A stretch of 64,000 nt of DNA from positions 1-64,000 of the forward strand of contig CACAWF010000001.1 of the NCBI GenBank assembly GCA_902536085.1, read 5' to 3'. Every line of letters starts with the position of its first letter. The first letter of the stretch is position 1. Positions 7,799 through 18,288 of this stretch are shown piece after piece. The notes beneath the pieces were generated by a model, which saw only the letters and a list, made by a program, of their open reading frames with translations, was not told the DNA's origin and made no database searches. The position numbers and the translations under genes were made by a program. This DNA comes from an uncultured Pelagibacteraceae bacterium (GTDB lineage: Bacteria; Pseudomonadota; Alphaproteobacteria; Pelagibacterales; Pelagibacteraceae).

Positions 7799-8675
7799 TA
7801 GACTCTTGTTTAGCTTGAGCCTCTGACTTTTTCAATAAAACATTTAATAGAGTTCCGATGGTTGAGTTTAAGTATTGTCTCTCAACAATTAAATCTATTC
7901 CCCCATGATCTTTTACATATTCTGCAGTTTGAAAATCATCAGGTAGAGTTTCTCTAACTGTATCTTGAATAACTCTACGTCCAGCAAAACCTATAACGCT
8001 TTTTGGCTCACTTATTAATATATCTCCAAGCATAGCCCAAGAAGCTGTAACACCACCAGTTGTTGGATTAGTTAAAATTACAATAAATGGAATATTTTTT
8101 TTCTTCAATTCATTTACTGCTAAAGCAGTTCGTGACATTTGCATTAATGCAATAGAGCTTTCGTGCATACGTTGGCCACCAGAACAGCTAAAAAAGATGT
8201 AAGGTATATTATTTTCTATAGCTCGTTGAGCTCCTGCAATAAATGCTTCACCAGAGGCTGCACCAAACGATCCACCAATAAATCGAAAATCTTGGGCTCC
8301 AGCAACAACTTCAATATTTTGAACTTTTCCATTAGCAATTAATACTGCATCATCTTGACCTGTGAGTTTTCTCGCAGCGTTTAATCGGTCGATGTATTTT
8401 TTCTTATCTTCAAAATTTAAAGGATCATCTTTTGGAAGAGGTGTTTCAATTATATCAAATTCTTTATTGTCAAAAAAAGTTTCAAATCTTTCTTTACATG
8501 TAAGTTTATGATGTTCTCCACACTTAGGACAAACTTTTAGATTGGAATTCATATCCTCTGAATAGATTAGGTTTTTGCAACTACATGTAGTCCAAAGGTT
8601 TGTCTCAACTTTGGAAGATTTTTTTTCAAAGAGAGACTTAATTTTAGGTTTAATAAACTTAGTTATCCAATTCAT
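7761..8675 (-). CDS. accD: Acetyl-CoA carboxylase carboxyltransferase subunit beta
   Basis: N-terminal CxxC zinc ribbon; FSCSGGQRMHESSIALMQM; PTTGGVTASWAMLGD. Confidence 0.95.
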   Translation of the reverse strand: MNWITKFIKPKIKSLFEKKSSKVETNLWTTCSCKNLIYSEDMNSNLKVCPKCGEHHKLTCKERFETFFDNKEFDIIETPLPKDDPLNFEDKKKYIDRLNAARKLTGQDDAVLIANGKVQNIEVVAGAQDFRFIGGSFGAASGEAFIAGAQRAIENNIPYIFFSCSGGQRMHESSIALMQMSRTALAVNELKKKNIPFIVILTNPTTGGVTASWAMLGDILISEPKSVIGFAGRRVIQDTVRETLPDDFQTAEYVKDHGGIDLIVERQYLNSTIGTLLNVLLKKSEAQAKQESNVTVDQSLQSAS

Positions 8676-9472
8676 AAAATTTTATTCTTAAGATTGTACA
8701 CAACTTTATCTAACTTTGTGACAGGATTTTGTCTCATTTTGAGCGAATTGGTTATAGTTTTACACAGCATACTACCAATTACAAGCCCATTTGCAGATTT
8801 TAAGGCTGAAATAGTCTTATCTGTTATTCCAAAACCTATTACGAGATTCTTTTTAGGATTGATTTTTTTTATTTTTGAGTAATTTCTTAAGATATTTTTT
8901 GGTGAAACTTTAAGCTTTCCTCCTGTTGTTGACAGCATTGAGATATAGTAAATCATGTCGTGAGAGTCTTTTATGATTTTTTTCATTCTATTTAATGGTG
9001 TTGTTGGAGAAATAAGCTGAATAAAAGTAATTGATTTTTTTTTACATTTATTTGCAAATTTTTTATTTTCTGGATAAGGAAGGTCAACAATAATACATCC
9101 ATCAACTCCAGAAGCCTTACAATTATTTAGAAAGTTATTTTCTCCATTTTGATAAATAAGATTAAAATAGCCCATAAGAATTAAAGGTTTGTCAGGGTTT
9201 TTTTGCTTAAATTTTTTAACAATTTCAAAAACATCTTTGAGTTTCAATCCATTTTTAAGAGCTCGATGTGAACTACCTTGAATTTGACCACCGTCTGCTA
9301 TTGGTGTGTTGTGGGGGAATCCAAGTTCTAAAATATCAGCGTGTTTTGAAATCGTATTTAATATTTTTAAAGAGTTGAGCTTCGTATTGTCTCCAGCTAC
9401 TGTATAAGTTAATAAAGCTGGCCTTTTTTCTTTTTTACATTTCTCAAATATGGAAGCAATTTTAGATTTCAT
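8672..9472 (-). CDS. trpA: Tryptophan synthase alpha
   Basis: LELGFPHNTPIADGGQIQ; GCIIVDLPYPE. Confidence 0.95.
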   Translation of the reverse strand: MKSKIASIFEKCKKEKRPALLTYTVAGDNTKLNSLKILNTISKHADILELGFPHNTPIADGGQIQGSSHRALKNGLKLKDVFEIVKKFKQKNPDKPLILMGYFNLIYQNGENNFLNNCKASGVDGCIIVDLPYPENKKFANKCKKKSITFIQLISPTTPLNRMKKIIKDSHDMIYYISMLSTTGGKLKVSPKNILRNYSKIKKINPKKNLVIGFGITDKTISALKSANGLVIGSMLCKTITNSLKMRQNPVTKLDKVVYNLKNKIL

Positions 9473-10701
9473 CGGATGTATGCCCCCAATTTTTGTTTAA
9501 TAATATCTTTATCTTTAAGGCTGTCTCCACATGAATTTACAACAATAACATCTGATGATTTTAATTTTGGAGCAAGTTTAATTGCTTCAGCGAAAGCGTG
9601 TGAAGGCTCAAGTGAGGGAGAAATATTTTCTAATTTCGAAACTAATTTGTATGCCTCAAGCGCTTCCTCATCACTTGCTGAAGTATATCTCGCTCTCTTT
9701 GTATCTTTTAGAAAACAATGTAATGGCGAAATGCCTGGATAATCTAAGCCTGCAGAAATAGACTCCGTACTACCAATTTGACCTTCTTTGTCTTGAATTA
9801 CATATTGAGCAGCCCCATGTAAAATTCCAACCTTCGATCCATTAGTCAAAGGAGCTGCATGTAATTTACTATTTTTTGGACCACCAGCTTCAACACCAAT
9901 AAATTCGGCATCAGTATCCATGAATTCATTCCAAAAACCCATCGCTGAACTACCTCCACCAACACAATTTAATAATTTCATTTTGCTTGGAATCTTTCCA
10001 AATTCCTCTTTCACCTGTTTAATAAGTTCTCTTGAAATTTGGGCTGTACTCCAAGCACAAATCTTAATAAATATATTGGGACCTACAGTTGAGCCTACAC
10101 ATAAATTTGTAGTATCGTTATTAGCTACCCAGTAGCGCATACACTCACTGACAGCATCAACTAATGTTTGGCTTCCAGAAGTTACAGGAACTATTGACGC
10201 ACCATTTTTTTTTATTGCTTCAACATTAGGCCTTTGTCTTTTGATATCTTTTGCACCCATGAAGATTTTACACTTAAGCCCAAATTTCTTAGCAGCCATT
10301 GAAAGCATTTTTCCTGCGTAGCCTGCACCAGTATCACCAACAATAAATTTTTTTCCTGCTTTTTTGGCGATTAAACAATGAACAGTTGCGTTATAAATTT
10401 TATGAGCACCTCCATTTGCTTCAGAGACAACTTTTGCATATATTTTTGCTCCTCCTAGATAGTCTGATAAATTCTCCAGTTTTATAAATGGAGTTGGTGT
10501 TCCTACATAGTTTTCAAAATAAAAATCTCTTTCTCTTAAAAATTTTTTATCTTTCCTTAGTTTTGAAAATAACCTTGTTAAATCATCGATTGGTTTTTTT
10601 AAAGTTTCAGGAATAAAATTTCCTCCAAATTTTCCCCCGTACATGAAATTTTTATCGTGCTGATCAATTAAGGGTATACCTTTTTTAATTTTTAAGCTCA
10701 T
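9469..10701 (-). CDS. trpB: Tryptophan synthase beta
   Basis: GGAHKIYNATVH; GGGSSAMGFW; SAGLDYPGISP. Confidence 0.97.
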   Translation of the reverse strand: MSLKIKKGIPLIDQHDKNFMYGGKFGGNFIPETLKKPIDDLTRLFSKLRKDKKFLRERDFYFENYVGTPTPFIKLENLSDYLGGAKIYAKVVSEANGGAHKIYNATVHCLIAKKAGKKFIVGDTGAGYAGKMLSMAAKKFGLKCKIFMGAKDIKRQRPNVEAIKKNGASIVPVTSGSQTLVDAVSECMRYWVANNDTTNLCVGSTVGPNIFIKICAWSTAQISRELIKQVKEEFGKIPSKMKLLNCVGGGSSAMGFWNEFMDTDAEFIGVEAGGPKNSKLHAAPLTNGSKVGILHGAAQYVIQDKEGQIGSTESISAGLDYPGISPLHCFLKDTKRARYTSASDEEALEAYKLVSKLENISPSLEPSHAFAEAIKLAPKLKSSDVIVVNSCGDSLKDKDIIKQKLGAYIR

Positions 10702-11299
10702 TTACCTTCTTTATAAATTTTTTTATTTTTAGATGATCTTTAATACCTATTTCATTATCGGATTCCAAGTTGCTCGACAAATCAAAAAAGTTAACTCCTA
10801 AATTCGCTATATTTTCAATATTATTGATAGATATTGATCCTGCTAGAGCATATCTGTCACCTTTAGGAAGTTTTGATATTAAGTTCATTGGAAAATCTAT
10901 TGATTTTTCCATACCTGGAGTGTCAAATAATATAATATCCGCATCATTATATTTTTTATATTCATTTATATCTGACTCTTTAATAATTTTTATAGCTTTA
11001 ATAATTTTAAGTCCTGTCGATTTTAATTCTTTCACTCTTTCTTTAGTTTCTGATCCATGAAGTTGAATATAGTCGAAATTTCCTGTTACAACATTTTCAA
11101 CAAATTGATCGCTTGGATCGACTGTAACAGCAACATATTTAGAATTACATTTGTTATAAGTCTTTAATTTTTCAATTTCATTAAATTTAATATTTCGTGG
11201 AGATTTTTCATAAAATACAAAACCTAAAAAATTAACTCCTAAATTAATACAGAGCTGAACATCTCTTGCTGGGTTTAAGCCGCAAATTTTAATATTCAT
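10685..11299 (-). CDS. trpF: Phosphoribosylanthranilate isomerase
   Basis: IKICGLNPARDV; LGFVFYEKSPRN; DYIQLHGSE. Confidence 0.93.
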   Translation of the reverse strand: MNIKICGLNPARDVQLCINLGVNFLGFVFYEKSPRNIKFNEIEKLKTYNKCNSKYVAVTVDPSDQFVENVVTGNFDYIQLHGSETKERVKELKSTGLKIIKAIKIIKESDINEYKKYNDADIILFDTPGMEKSIDFPMNLISKLPKGDRYALAGSISINNIENIANLGVNFFDLSSNLESDNEIGIKDHLKIKKFIKKVNELKN

Positions 11300-11300
11300 C

Positions 11301-11975
11301 TTATTTAAATTCTTTAATAAGTTTTTTGATATTATTTTTTATGTCACCAATTATGATACTTCGACCCATTACTAATGATGTTGCTCCATTTTGAAATGCC
11401 TCTTTTGGTGTCATCACGCGTTTTTGATCTCCCTTCTTATCCTTTAGAAACCTTATTCCAGGGGTAATTATTTCTTTTTTAAAAACTTTTCTTACAATTT
11501 TTATTTCTTGAGGACTACACACAATTGCATCTAATTTTGCTTTAGCTGCTAATTTTGCTTGGTGCAAAACTACTTTTTTAACATCTTTATTAAATCCTAT
11601 TTCTTTTAAAGATTTATTATTTAGCGAAGTAAGTACAGTAACTCCAATCAATTTTATCTTACCTGATACTTTTTTGGCAGCCTTTATTGCTTCTAAACCA
11701 GAACTTATATGAATTGTTAAATAATTTAATTTTAAATCTTTAACAGCTCTAATAGCTGATGAACAAGTGTTTGGTATATCTGCTAATTTGTAATCTCCAA
11801 ATGTTATTTCATTCTTTAATCCTGCTACAAATTTTCTACCATGTTTAGAGTTTAAAAATTGTAATCCAAATTTATAGCCAAACTTTATTTTTGATATCCG
11901 TGTTTCTTTTATTATCTTACTTGCTTTATTTATATTTGTTGTATCAATGGCAATAAAGATTTTAGGAATTCTCAT
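11301..11975 (-). CDS. pyrF: Orotidine 5'-phosphate decarboxylase
   Basis: FGDYKLADIPNT; ITPGIR; LVMGRSI. Confidence 0.93.
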   Translation of the reverse strand: MRIPKIFIAIDTTNINKASKIIKETRISKIKFGYKFGLQFLNSKHGRKFVAGLKNEITFGDYKLADIPNTCSSAIRAVKDLKLNYLTIHISSGLEAIKAAKKVSGKIKLIGVTVLTSLNNKSLKEIGFNKDVKKVVLHQAKLAAKAKLDAIVCSPQEIKIVRKVFKKEIITPGIRFLKDKKGDQKRVMTPKEAFQNGATSLVMGRSIIIGDIKNNIKKLIKEFK

Positions 11976-12253
11976 TTATTTAAAATTTCTTTTAACTTTT
12001 TACTTGGTTTAAATCTTACCCTATTTTTTGCAGGAACATAAATAATTTCACCTGTTTTTGGATTTCTAGCGGAGTATTTTTCCTTAACTCTTTTTATAAA
12101 AAAAGTTCCAAACCCTCTTAACTCTACTTTTTTATTAGATTTAAGAGCTTTTTCTATACTTTCACAAAAAATATCTATTATGTCTTCGAGGTCTGATTGG
12201 TTAAGGTTAGGATTTTTCTCTTTAAGATGCTTAATTAGACTTGGACGAGACAA
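11972..12253 (-). CDS. ihfB: Integration host factor beta
   Basis: HU/IHF fold: KVELRGFGTFFIKRVKEKYSARNPKTGEIIYVPAKNRVRFKPSKKLKE. Confidence 0.9.
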   Translation of the reverse strand: MSRPSLIKHLKEKNPNLNQSDLEDIIDIFCESIEKALKSNKKVELRGFGTFFIKRVKEKYSARNPKTGEIIYVPAKNRVRFKPSKKLKEILNK

Positions 12254-13975
12254 TTATTTATCTTTTTTTCCTTTTTTTCCTATAGCTTTTTCAAAAATTC
12301 CTTTAAGTGTTGCACCTGATTTTGTTGCACCTTCTCCAAATTTAGCGATAAGAGATTTTTCTTCATCAATTTGCGCAGCTTTAACACTTAATTTAATTCT
12401 TCTATTTTTTAATTCTAATTCAGTAATCTTCGCATCAAGTGCGTTTCCGGGTGAAAATACTTCTGGTCTAGCATCTGCTGCATCTTTTGCTAAGTCTGCT
12501 TTTCGGATTGTTACGATCAGTTTTTTTTCTCTATCTATTGAAACTTTTACTCCTGTTTTCAAGACTTCGTGAATTCTAGTTGTAACTATATCTCCTACAC
12601 TTTTCTTATTATCTTTAAACCAATCTAAAGGATCTTTATCTAAAGCTCTTTTAGAAAATTTAATCTTGTCATCCTTAATTTCTATAATTTTAGCCTTAAT
12701 TACGTCGTTCTTTTTATACTTTTTTAAGTCCTCTAAGTTTTCATCATATGAAATTTCTTTATAATGTAACATTCCTGATAATCCTGACTCCACTAATTCT
12801 GCAAATATAGCTTTATCAGTAATATTATTTACTTTAATTTTTACTTCTTGATTAATTTGGTCCTTAATTTTATCCCAAGGATTTTTCAATGTCGCCTTGT
12901 AAGAAAGAGATATTCTTTTCGTATCTTTATCAATGTTAACAATTTTAAATTTTATCTTCTGCGAAACAGCTAATACTTTGCTTGGCTTGATATTCCTATT
13001 AGCCCAGTCGAGTTCAGAATTATGTATTAAACCCTCTATACCATCTTCAATTTTTACAAAACAACCGTAGTCCATAATTTTAGTGACTGTTCCTTCGTGT
13101 ATTTCACCAACTTTATATTTTTTTTCAATATTTGCGTAAGGGTCTTCAGTCAAAGCTTTAACAGACGCAGAAACTCTATTAGTTTTTTCATCTATTTTAG
13201 TAATTTTTACTTTTAATTTTTGACCTATATTAACTAAGTCAGAAGGTTTTTTTACTCTTCCGTGGCTTAAATCTGAAACATGCAAAAGCGCATCTATACC
13301 TTTAATGTCTAAAAATATTCCCCAGTCTGTAGTTGCTTTAACAATTGCGTCTTCTACTATATCTCCTTCTTTAATATTTTTGAGCGCTTCAGTGATTTCT
13401 GCGTTTTTACTTTTCTCAAGAACAGCTCTTCTTGATACACATACGTTACCTCGATTTTTATCAATTCTTGTAGCTATAACTTTAACCGGTGTATTCATTA
13501 AATGATCTATTTTCTTTAATGGTCTAACATCAATTTGAGAAGATGGCATGAAACAAGGCAAACCTTCGACGTTTGCGATAAATCCGCCTTTAACTTTACC
13601 AGTTATATACCCTGTCATCTCTTCTTGAGTTTCAAAAACTTTTTCCATCTTCTTCCAAGCTTTCATTTTTCTGGCTTTATCTCGTGAAACTATTATTTCT
13701 CCTCTACCTGACTCAATTCTCTCTAAGAAAACATCTATTGTAGATCCAACTTTCAATTTTTTAAGCTCATCATCATTTTTAAATTCCTCAATAGGTATCA
13801 TCGCTTCCATTTTAAGTTTTGCATCTGCAACAATAAATTTTGTTGTGATTTCAGTTACTGTGGCCTTAATTATTTCACCTTCTTTTACTTTTCTGTCTTT
13901 AAAATCTTTATCTAATAAATTTTGGAATTCTTTGTGGAGAGGATTTGTATTTTTTAGCTCTTGTTCAATCGTCAT
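12254..13975 (-). CDS. rpsA: 30S ribosomal protein S1
   Basis: Multiple S1 repeats; likely start MTIEQELKN at 13975 inside the listed ORF. Confidence 0.93.
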   Translation of the reverse strand: MTIEQELKNTNPLHKEFQNLLDKDFKDRKVKEGEIIKATVTEITTKFIVADAKLKMEAMIPIEEFKNDDELKKLKVGSTIDVFLERIESGRGEIIVSRDKARKMKAWKKMEKVFETQEEMTGYITGKVKGGFIANVEGLPCFMPSSQIDVRPLKKIDHLMNTPVKVIATRIDKNRGNVCVSRRAVLEKSKNAEITEALKNIKEGDIVEDAIVKATTDWGIFLDIKGIDALLHVSDLSHGRVKKPSDLVNIGQKLKVKITKIDEKTNRVSASVKALTEDPYANIEKKYKVGEIHEGTVTKIMDYGCFVKIEDGIEGLIHNSELDWANRNIKPSKVLAVSQKIKFKIVNIDKDTKRISLSYKATLKNPWDKIKDQINQEVKIKVNNITDKAIFAELVESGLSGMLHYKEISYDENLEDLKKYKKNDVIKAKIIEIKDDKIKFSKRALDKDPLDWFKDNKKSVGDIVTTRIHEVLKTGVKVSIDREKKLIVTIRKADLAKDAADARPEVFSPGNALDAKITELELKNRRIKLSVKAAQIDEEKSLIAKFGEGATKSGATLKGIFEKAIGKKGKKDK

Positions 13976-14621
13976 ATTTTTGTTTAATTGCTTTATCAAC
14001 GTATTTTGACATTTTTGCTATCATCGCTTGTTTATTTAATTTTCCGGTGTCGATTTCTATCGAATCTCTATGTTTAAGTAAAGGGGAGTTTTTCCTATTT
14101 GTATCTAATAAATTTCTTATTCTTAGGGCCTTTTTGACATCTTTATATTTTAATTTTTGATTATATTTTTTTAACTCTTTGAAACGTCTTAATGAAGCTA
14201 TATTAAGATTACATTTAAAAAAAAATTTTACATCAGATTTTGGTAGAATTTTTGTTGATATATCTCTTCCCTCAATACAACAATTTTTATATTTTTTTGA
14301 AAATTTCACTTGGAACTTTTTTAAAATATTTCTCACGCTACTCTTTTTTGCTATTTTTGCACTAAATTCTGAAATTTTAAGCGAGTGAAGGTTGATTTTT
14401 TTTAAATGATTATAATTCAGTTTTTTGAAACTTTTAATAAGAAAAGAGGTTTCTTTCTTCGGTTTATATTTTAGTAATAAATAGCTTGCATATCGATAAA
14501 GTAAACCAGAGGATAAAAATTTTAGTTTATATTTTTTTGAAATCATCCTGGCTCCAGTTGACTTTCCAGTAGCTGCCCCACCGTCACAAGAAATTTGTAT
14601 TGATTTACTTTTTAATTTCAA
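13965..14621 (-). CDS. cmk: Cytidylate kinase
   Basis: QISCDGGAATGKST; EGRDISTKILPKSDVKFF. Confidence 0.92.
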   Translation of the reverse strand: MKLKSKSIQISCDGGAATGKSTGARMISKKYKLKFLSSGLLYRYASYLLLKYKPKKETSFLIKSFKKLNYNHLKKINLHSLKISEFSAKIAKKSSVRNILKKFQVKFSKKYKNCCIEGRDISTKILPKSDVKFFFKCNLNIASLRRFKELKKYNQKLKYKDVKKALRIRNLLDTNRKNSPLLKHRDSIEIDTGKLNKQAMIAKMSKYVDKAIKQKYDD

Positions 14622-15951
14622 ATTTTGCTCCTAATGATCTCATAATTTTTAAAAAAGAGGGTGAGGATGTGTTCACCGTTTCAAAATTTTTGATTTCAGT
14701 TTTTGCACCGGTTATAATTCCCAGAATAAAAGATGACATACATATACGATGATCTCCAAGATTTGGAACTCTAATTTTTATTTTATCAATATTTAATTTT
14801 TCTTTTCCATATATTTTCAAGCTATTTTTTGAAGCTATACTTTTAATTCCAATTTGTTTTAAAATTTTTTGCATTTCAGTAATTCTGTTACTTTCTTTAT
14901 TTGCCAAATCTTTTATCCCTTTAAAAATTGAAATACCCTTGGTTAATGCGGCAATAACAAATAAAATTGGATATTCATCAGTGGAGTTTACATAGTATTT
15001 TTCAGATGCTTTAATTGGTTTTAGTTTAGAATTGAAAACAATAATATCTCCTCTTTTTTCATTATTTAATACTTTTAAATTTGTAAACTTTATTTTTGCA
15101 CCATGTCTTTTTAAAATTTCAAAAAATCCAATTCTAGTAGGATTTAATCCAATATTTTTAATTCTTAAAGACGAATTTTTACTTAAAAGAACTAAAGCGG
15201 TAAAAAAAGCAGCAGATGATGGATCGCCTGGAACAAAAATTTTCAAGGGATTTAAATAGTTTTTACCGTAAACTTTGATCAACCTTTTACCGTTGTTTTG
15301 AATTTTAATAGTTTGATTGTTACTTTTTATCATTCTCTCTGTATGATCTCTACTTTTTTTATCCTCTGTAATTTCTGTTACACCATCAGCGTTCATTCCA
15401 GCAAGCAAAACTGCACTTTTGAGTTGAGCTGAAACCCCAGCTTTATAATTAATTCCAATAGGCATTTCTGATGAGATCATCTTTAAAGGAAAATTAAATT
15501 TATTTTTAGGAAGAAAAAAAGCTCCAAATTCTGACATTAAATTAATAAGTTTTTTCATACTTCTTTTTTTTAAAGAGTGATCACCGTTTAATATAACCTC
15601 TATATTAGGAGTAGTAGATAGTATCCCTATCATCAATCGCGCTAATGTTCCTGAATTTCCAAAGTTTAATTTTAAATTTTTTTTTGAGGCAAGTGAACCT
15701 AAACCTTTCCCAAAAATGTAATAATCTTTATTTTTAATTTTATCAATTTTTACACCCAATTTTCTTAAGCATTTAATTGTGGAAAATACATCATCGGATT
15801 CAAGAACATTTTTTACAAAAGAAATATTTTGACTAATAGACCCGATAAGAAAACTTCTTATAGATATAGATTTATCGGAGTCGACAATTATTGATTTTTT
15901 AAAAGGTTTTATTTTTTTCTGGATTAAAACGCTATAACTGCTCAATGACAT
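14605..15951 (-). CDS. aroA: 3-phosphoshikimate 1-carboxyvinyltransferase
   Basis: LNFGNSGTLARLMIG; PGDPSSAAFF; LGDHRICMSSFI. Confidence 0.95.
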   Translation of the reverse strand: MSLSSYSVLIQKKIKPFKKSIIVDSDKSISIRSFLIGSISQNISFVKNVLESDDVFSTIKCLRKLGVKIDKIKNKDYYIFGKGLGSLASKKNLKLNFGNSGTLARLMIGILSTTPNIEVILNGDHSLKKRSMKKLINLMSEFGAFFLPKNKFNFPLKMISSEMPIGINYKAGVSAQLKSAVLLAGMNADGVTEITEDKKSRDHTERMIKSNNQTIKIQNNGKRLIKVYGKNYLNPLKIFVPGDPSSAAFFTALVLLSKNSSLRIKNIGLNPTRIGFFEILKRHGAKIKFTNLKVLNNEKRGDIIVFNSKLKPIKASEKYYVNSTDEYPILFVIAALTKGISIFKGIKDLANKESNRITEMQKILKQIGIKSIASKNSLKIYGKEKLNIDKIKIRVPNLGDHRICMSSFILGIITGAKTEIKNFETVNTSSPSFLKIMRSLGAKFEIKK

Positions 15952-15956
15952 TACTT

Positions 15957-16712
15957 TTAAGAAAATTGTGATCCGAAGTAATGCTCTATAGCTTTTGATG
16001 ACTTCAATAACTCACGGGATGTTCCTTGCGCTATAACCGTATGTTCCCCCAAAACATAACTTCTGTCAGTAATATCAAATAAATTTTTAACATTATGATC
16101 TGTTACTAAAATTGCTGTACCGCTTGCTTGTATTTTTAAAATGTATTTTTGAATATCTTGAATTACAAGAGGGTCTAATGCAGCTAATGGCTCATCAAGA
16201 AGTACAATTTTTGGTTTGTTTATCATTACTCTTGCCATCATCAACCTTCTAATTTCTCCCCCAGATAAAACTGATGCATTTAAAGTTCTTAAGTGTTGTA
16301 AATTAAATTCGTCTAAAAGTTTTTCAGTTACCGCTTTTTGATTTTCCGAACTTTTAATTGAAATTTGTGCAATACCTAAAATATTGTCATAAACAGACAT
16401 ATTAAAAACGCTTCTTTGTTGTGGCAAATATCCAAGACCCTCTTTTGACCTCAAATGAATTGGTATCTGCTCTATTGACTTATTATTTAAATAAATTTTT
16501 CCACCCTCTACGTTTTGTTCACCAATACACATGGAGAACAAAGTAGTTTTTCCACAACCATTTGGGCCTAAAACACCAACACATTCTCCTGGAAAAACTT
16601 TCAAAGAGAGTTTTTTTAATATTGGTCGCCCATCGAATGATTTATTAACGTCTCTAACCTCAAATATGGGTTTATCTTTTTTAAATTTTAAAATTCTAAA
16701 ACCTTTTTTCAT
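15957..16712 (-). CDS. lptB: LPS export ABC transporter ATPase LptB
   Basis: GPNGCGKTT; SVFNMSVYDNI; LSGGEIRRLMMARVM. Confidence 0.9.
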   Translation of the reverse strand: MKKGFRILKFKKDKPIFEVRDVNKSFDGRPILKKLSLKVFPGECVGVLGPNGCGKTTLFSMCIGEQNVEGGKIYLNNKSIEQIPIHLRSKEGLGYLPQQRSVFNMSVYDNILGIAQISIKSSENQKAVTEKLLDEFNLQHLRTLNASVLSGGEIRRLMMARVMINKPKIVLLDEPLAALDPLVIQDIQKYILKIQASGTAILVTDHNVKNLFDITDRSYVLGEHTVIAQGTSRELLKSSKAIEHYFGSQFS

Positions 16713-17311
16713 TTCAAATTTATATTAGCATTCACTTTATTTTCTTCGTTTGATGCAATACTCAACGTCTGCTTTTTTATATCAAAATAAAGTTTATCTG
16801 CAAGCATAGACCCACGAATATCATTTACTTTCACTTTTTCTGATATTATGAGAAAACTTTTAGAATTAGAATATTCAGCTTTTTGAGCTAAAAGCTCGCT
16901 TCCTTCATAAGTGGCTTTAACATTTCTATTAAATTGCATATCAAGTGTCTTATTATTATAAATTCCGTCCTCAGACTGTACGTTTAAAATAGTTCCATCT
17001 TTAAAATAAAAAATTGCTTCTACTGCTTTCATATAAACTATTTCTTGATTATCTTTACTATTTTTAGCTTCTTTTGATTTAAGTATATATCTATTACCAG
17101 CTAGATCTAGGCCTGAATACTCTATATTAAAAAAAACATCTCCAGCAGAGGATTGATCTGCTAATTGTTTCTTAATCTTTTTTTGAGTTTCAGAAGAAAT
17201 TATTTTTTCTTCAGTGATTTTTTCATTATTTATATAAGTAAAAAAAATTATTAAAATACCTAAGAATAAAAGGGAAAATTGATAGATTCTTAATTTTTTT
17301 TTTCTATTCAC
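16709..17311 (-). CDS. lptC: LPS export periplasmic protein LptC
   Basis: N-terminal TM plus LptC/OstA-like beta repeats; between kdsD and lptB. Confidence 0.75.
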   Translation of the reverse strand: MNRKKKLRIYQFSLLFLGILIIFFTYINNEKITEEKIISSETQKKIKKQLADQSSAGDVFFNIEYSGLDLAGNRYILKSKEAKNSKDNQEIVYMKAVEAIFYFKDGTILNVQSEDGIYNNKTLDMQFNRNVKATYEGSELLAQKAEYSNSKSFLIISEKVKVNDIRGSMLADKLYFDIKKQTLSIASNEENKVNANINLK

Positions 17312-18288
17312 TATTTTATTCCAGTTTGTAAGAGAAAATGTATATGAATTATTCCTTTTAAAACGCGATTGGCCTTTGAAAAATCTTTATCAGAAACCAC
17401 TAATAAACTTGTTATTTTTTTTTCATTCATTATCGCTAGCGCTTTCGATGCTGGCATATTTTCATTCACCACATATGGTTTTTTCGTCATGAATTTACTC
17501 AAATAATCATTATTAGAATAATTTTTTAATTCTCTTCTTAAGTCTCCATCAGTTACAAGTCCTTTAATAAATCTATTTTTTTGGATTACTACTATTCCAA
17601 GTTTTTTTTGATTCATAATTTTCAAAGCATCCTTAAATTTTTTTTTATGATTAATAATTGGCATTTTTTTGCCAGAGACCATGATATCTTTTGCAAGAAG
17701 AAGTGAGTTACCTATATTTCCTCCTGGATGGAAAATTTTAAATTTTTCTTTAGAAAATTTTTTTTGGTGAATAACCGTTGTTGCCAATGTATCACCCAAT
17801 AGTAGCGTGATCGAAGTGCTTGAGGTTGGGACCATACCAGTGACATCTGACTCTTTTACTTTTGGCAATAAAAGTTTGATGTCACTTGCTTTTAATAAGA
17901 TGCTATCAGGCCTCGATGCAACTCCTATAATTTTTATTCTGTACCTGTTAGCATATCTCAACATATTATTTAGTTCAGAGGTATTCCCAGAATAAGAAAT
18001 AATTAATAATATATCTCCTTTTTCTATTTGACCCATATCGCCATGTAAAGCCTGCGCAGGATCACAAAAAAAACTCGGAATGCCAACACTAGAAAAAGTA
18101 GCTGAAATCTTTCTGGCTATTAAACCAGATTTACCTATCCCAGCTAAAATAACTTTTCCTTTAGAATTTAATATCAAATCAACAGCTTTGATAAATGATT
18201 TATTAAATATTTTTTTAATTTTTTTTAATTCATTAATTTGGATGCTAGCCGACTTTTTTGCTACTGCTATATAATTATTTTTATTCAT
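17311..18288 (-). CDS. kdsD: Arabinose-5-phosphate isomerase (SIS + CBS)
   Basis: GIGKSGLIARKISATFSSVGIPSFF; LHGDMGQIEKGD; CBS pair. Confidence 0.93.
   Translation of the reverse strand: MNKNNYIAVAKKSASIQINELKKIKKIFNKSFIKAVDLILNSKGKVILAGIGKSGLIARKISATFSSVGIPSFFCDPAQALHGDMGQIEKGDILLIISYSGNTSELNNMLRYANRYRIKIIGVASRPDSILLKASDIKLLLPKVKESDVTGMVPTSSTSITLLLGDTLATTVIHQKKFSKEKFKIFHPGGNIGNSLLLAKDIMVSGKKMPIINHKKKFKDALKIMNQKKLGIVVIQKNRFIKGLVTDGDLRRELKNYSNNDYLSKFMTKKPYVVNENMPASKALAIMNEKKITSLLVVSDKDFSKANRVLKGIIHIHFLLQTGIK

Noticed and set aside
12180-12572. 130-aa antisense ORF over ihfB/rpsA
   Set aside because: Fully opposite clear coding genes; low-complexity hydrophobic product typical of antisense ORFs.
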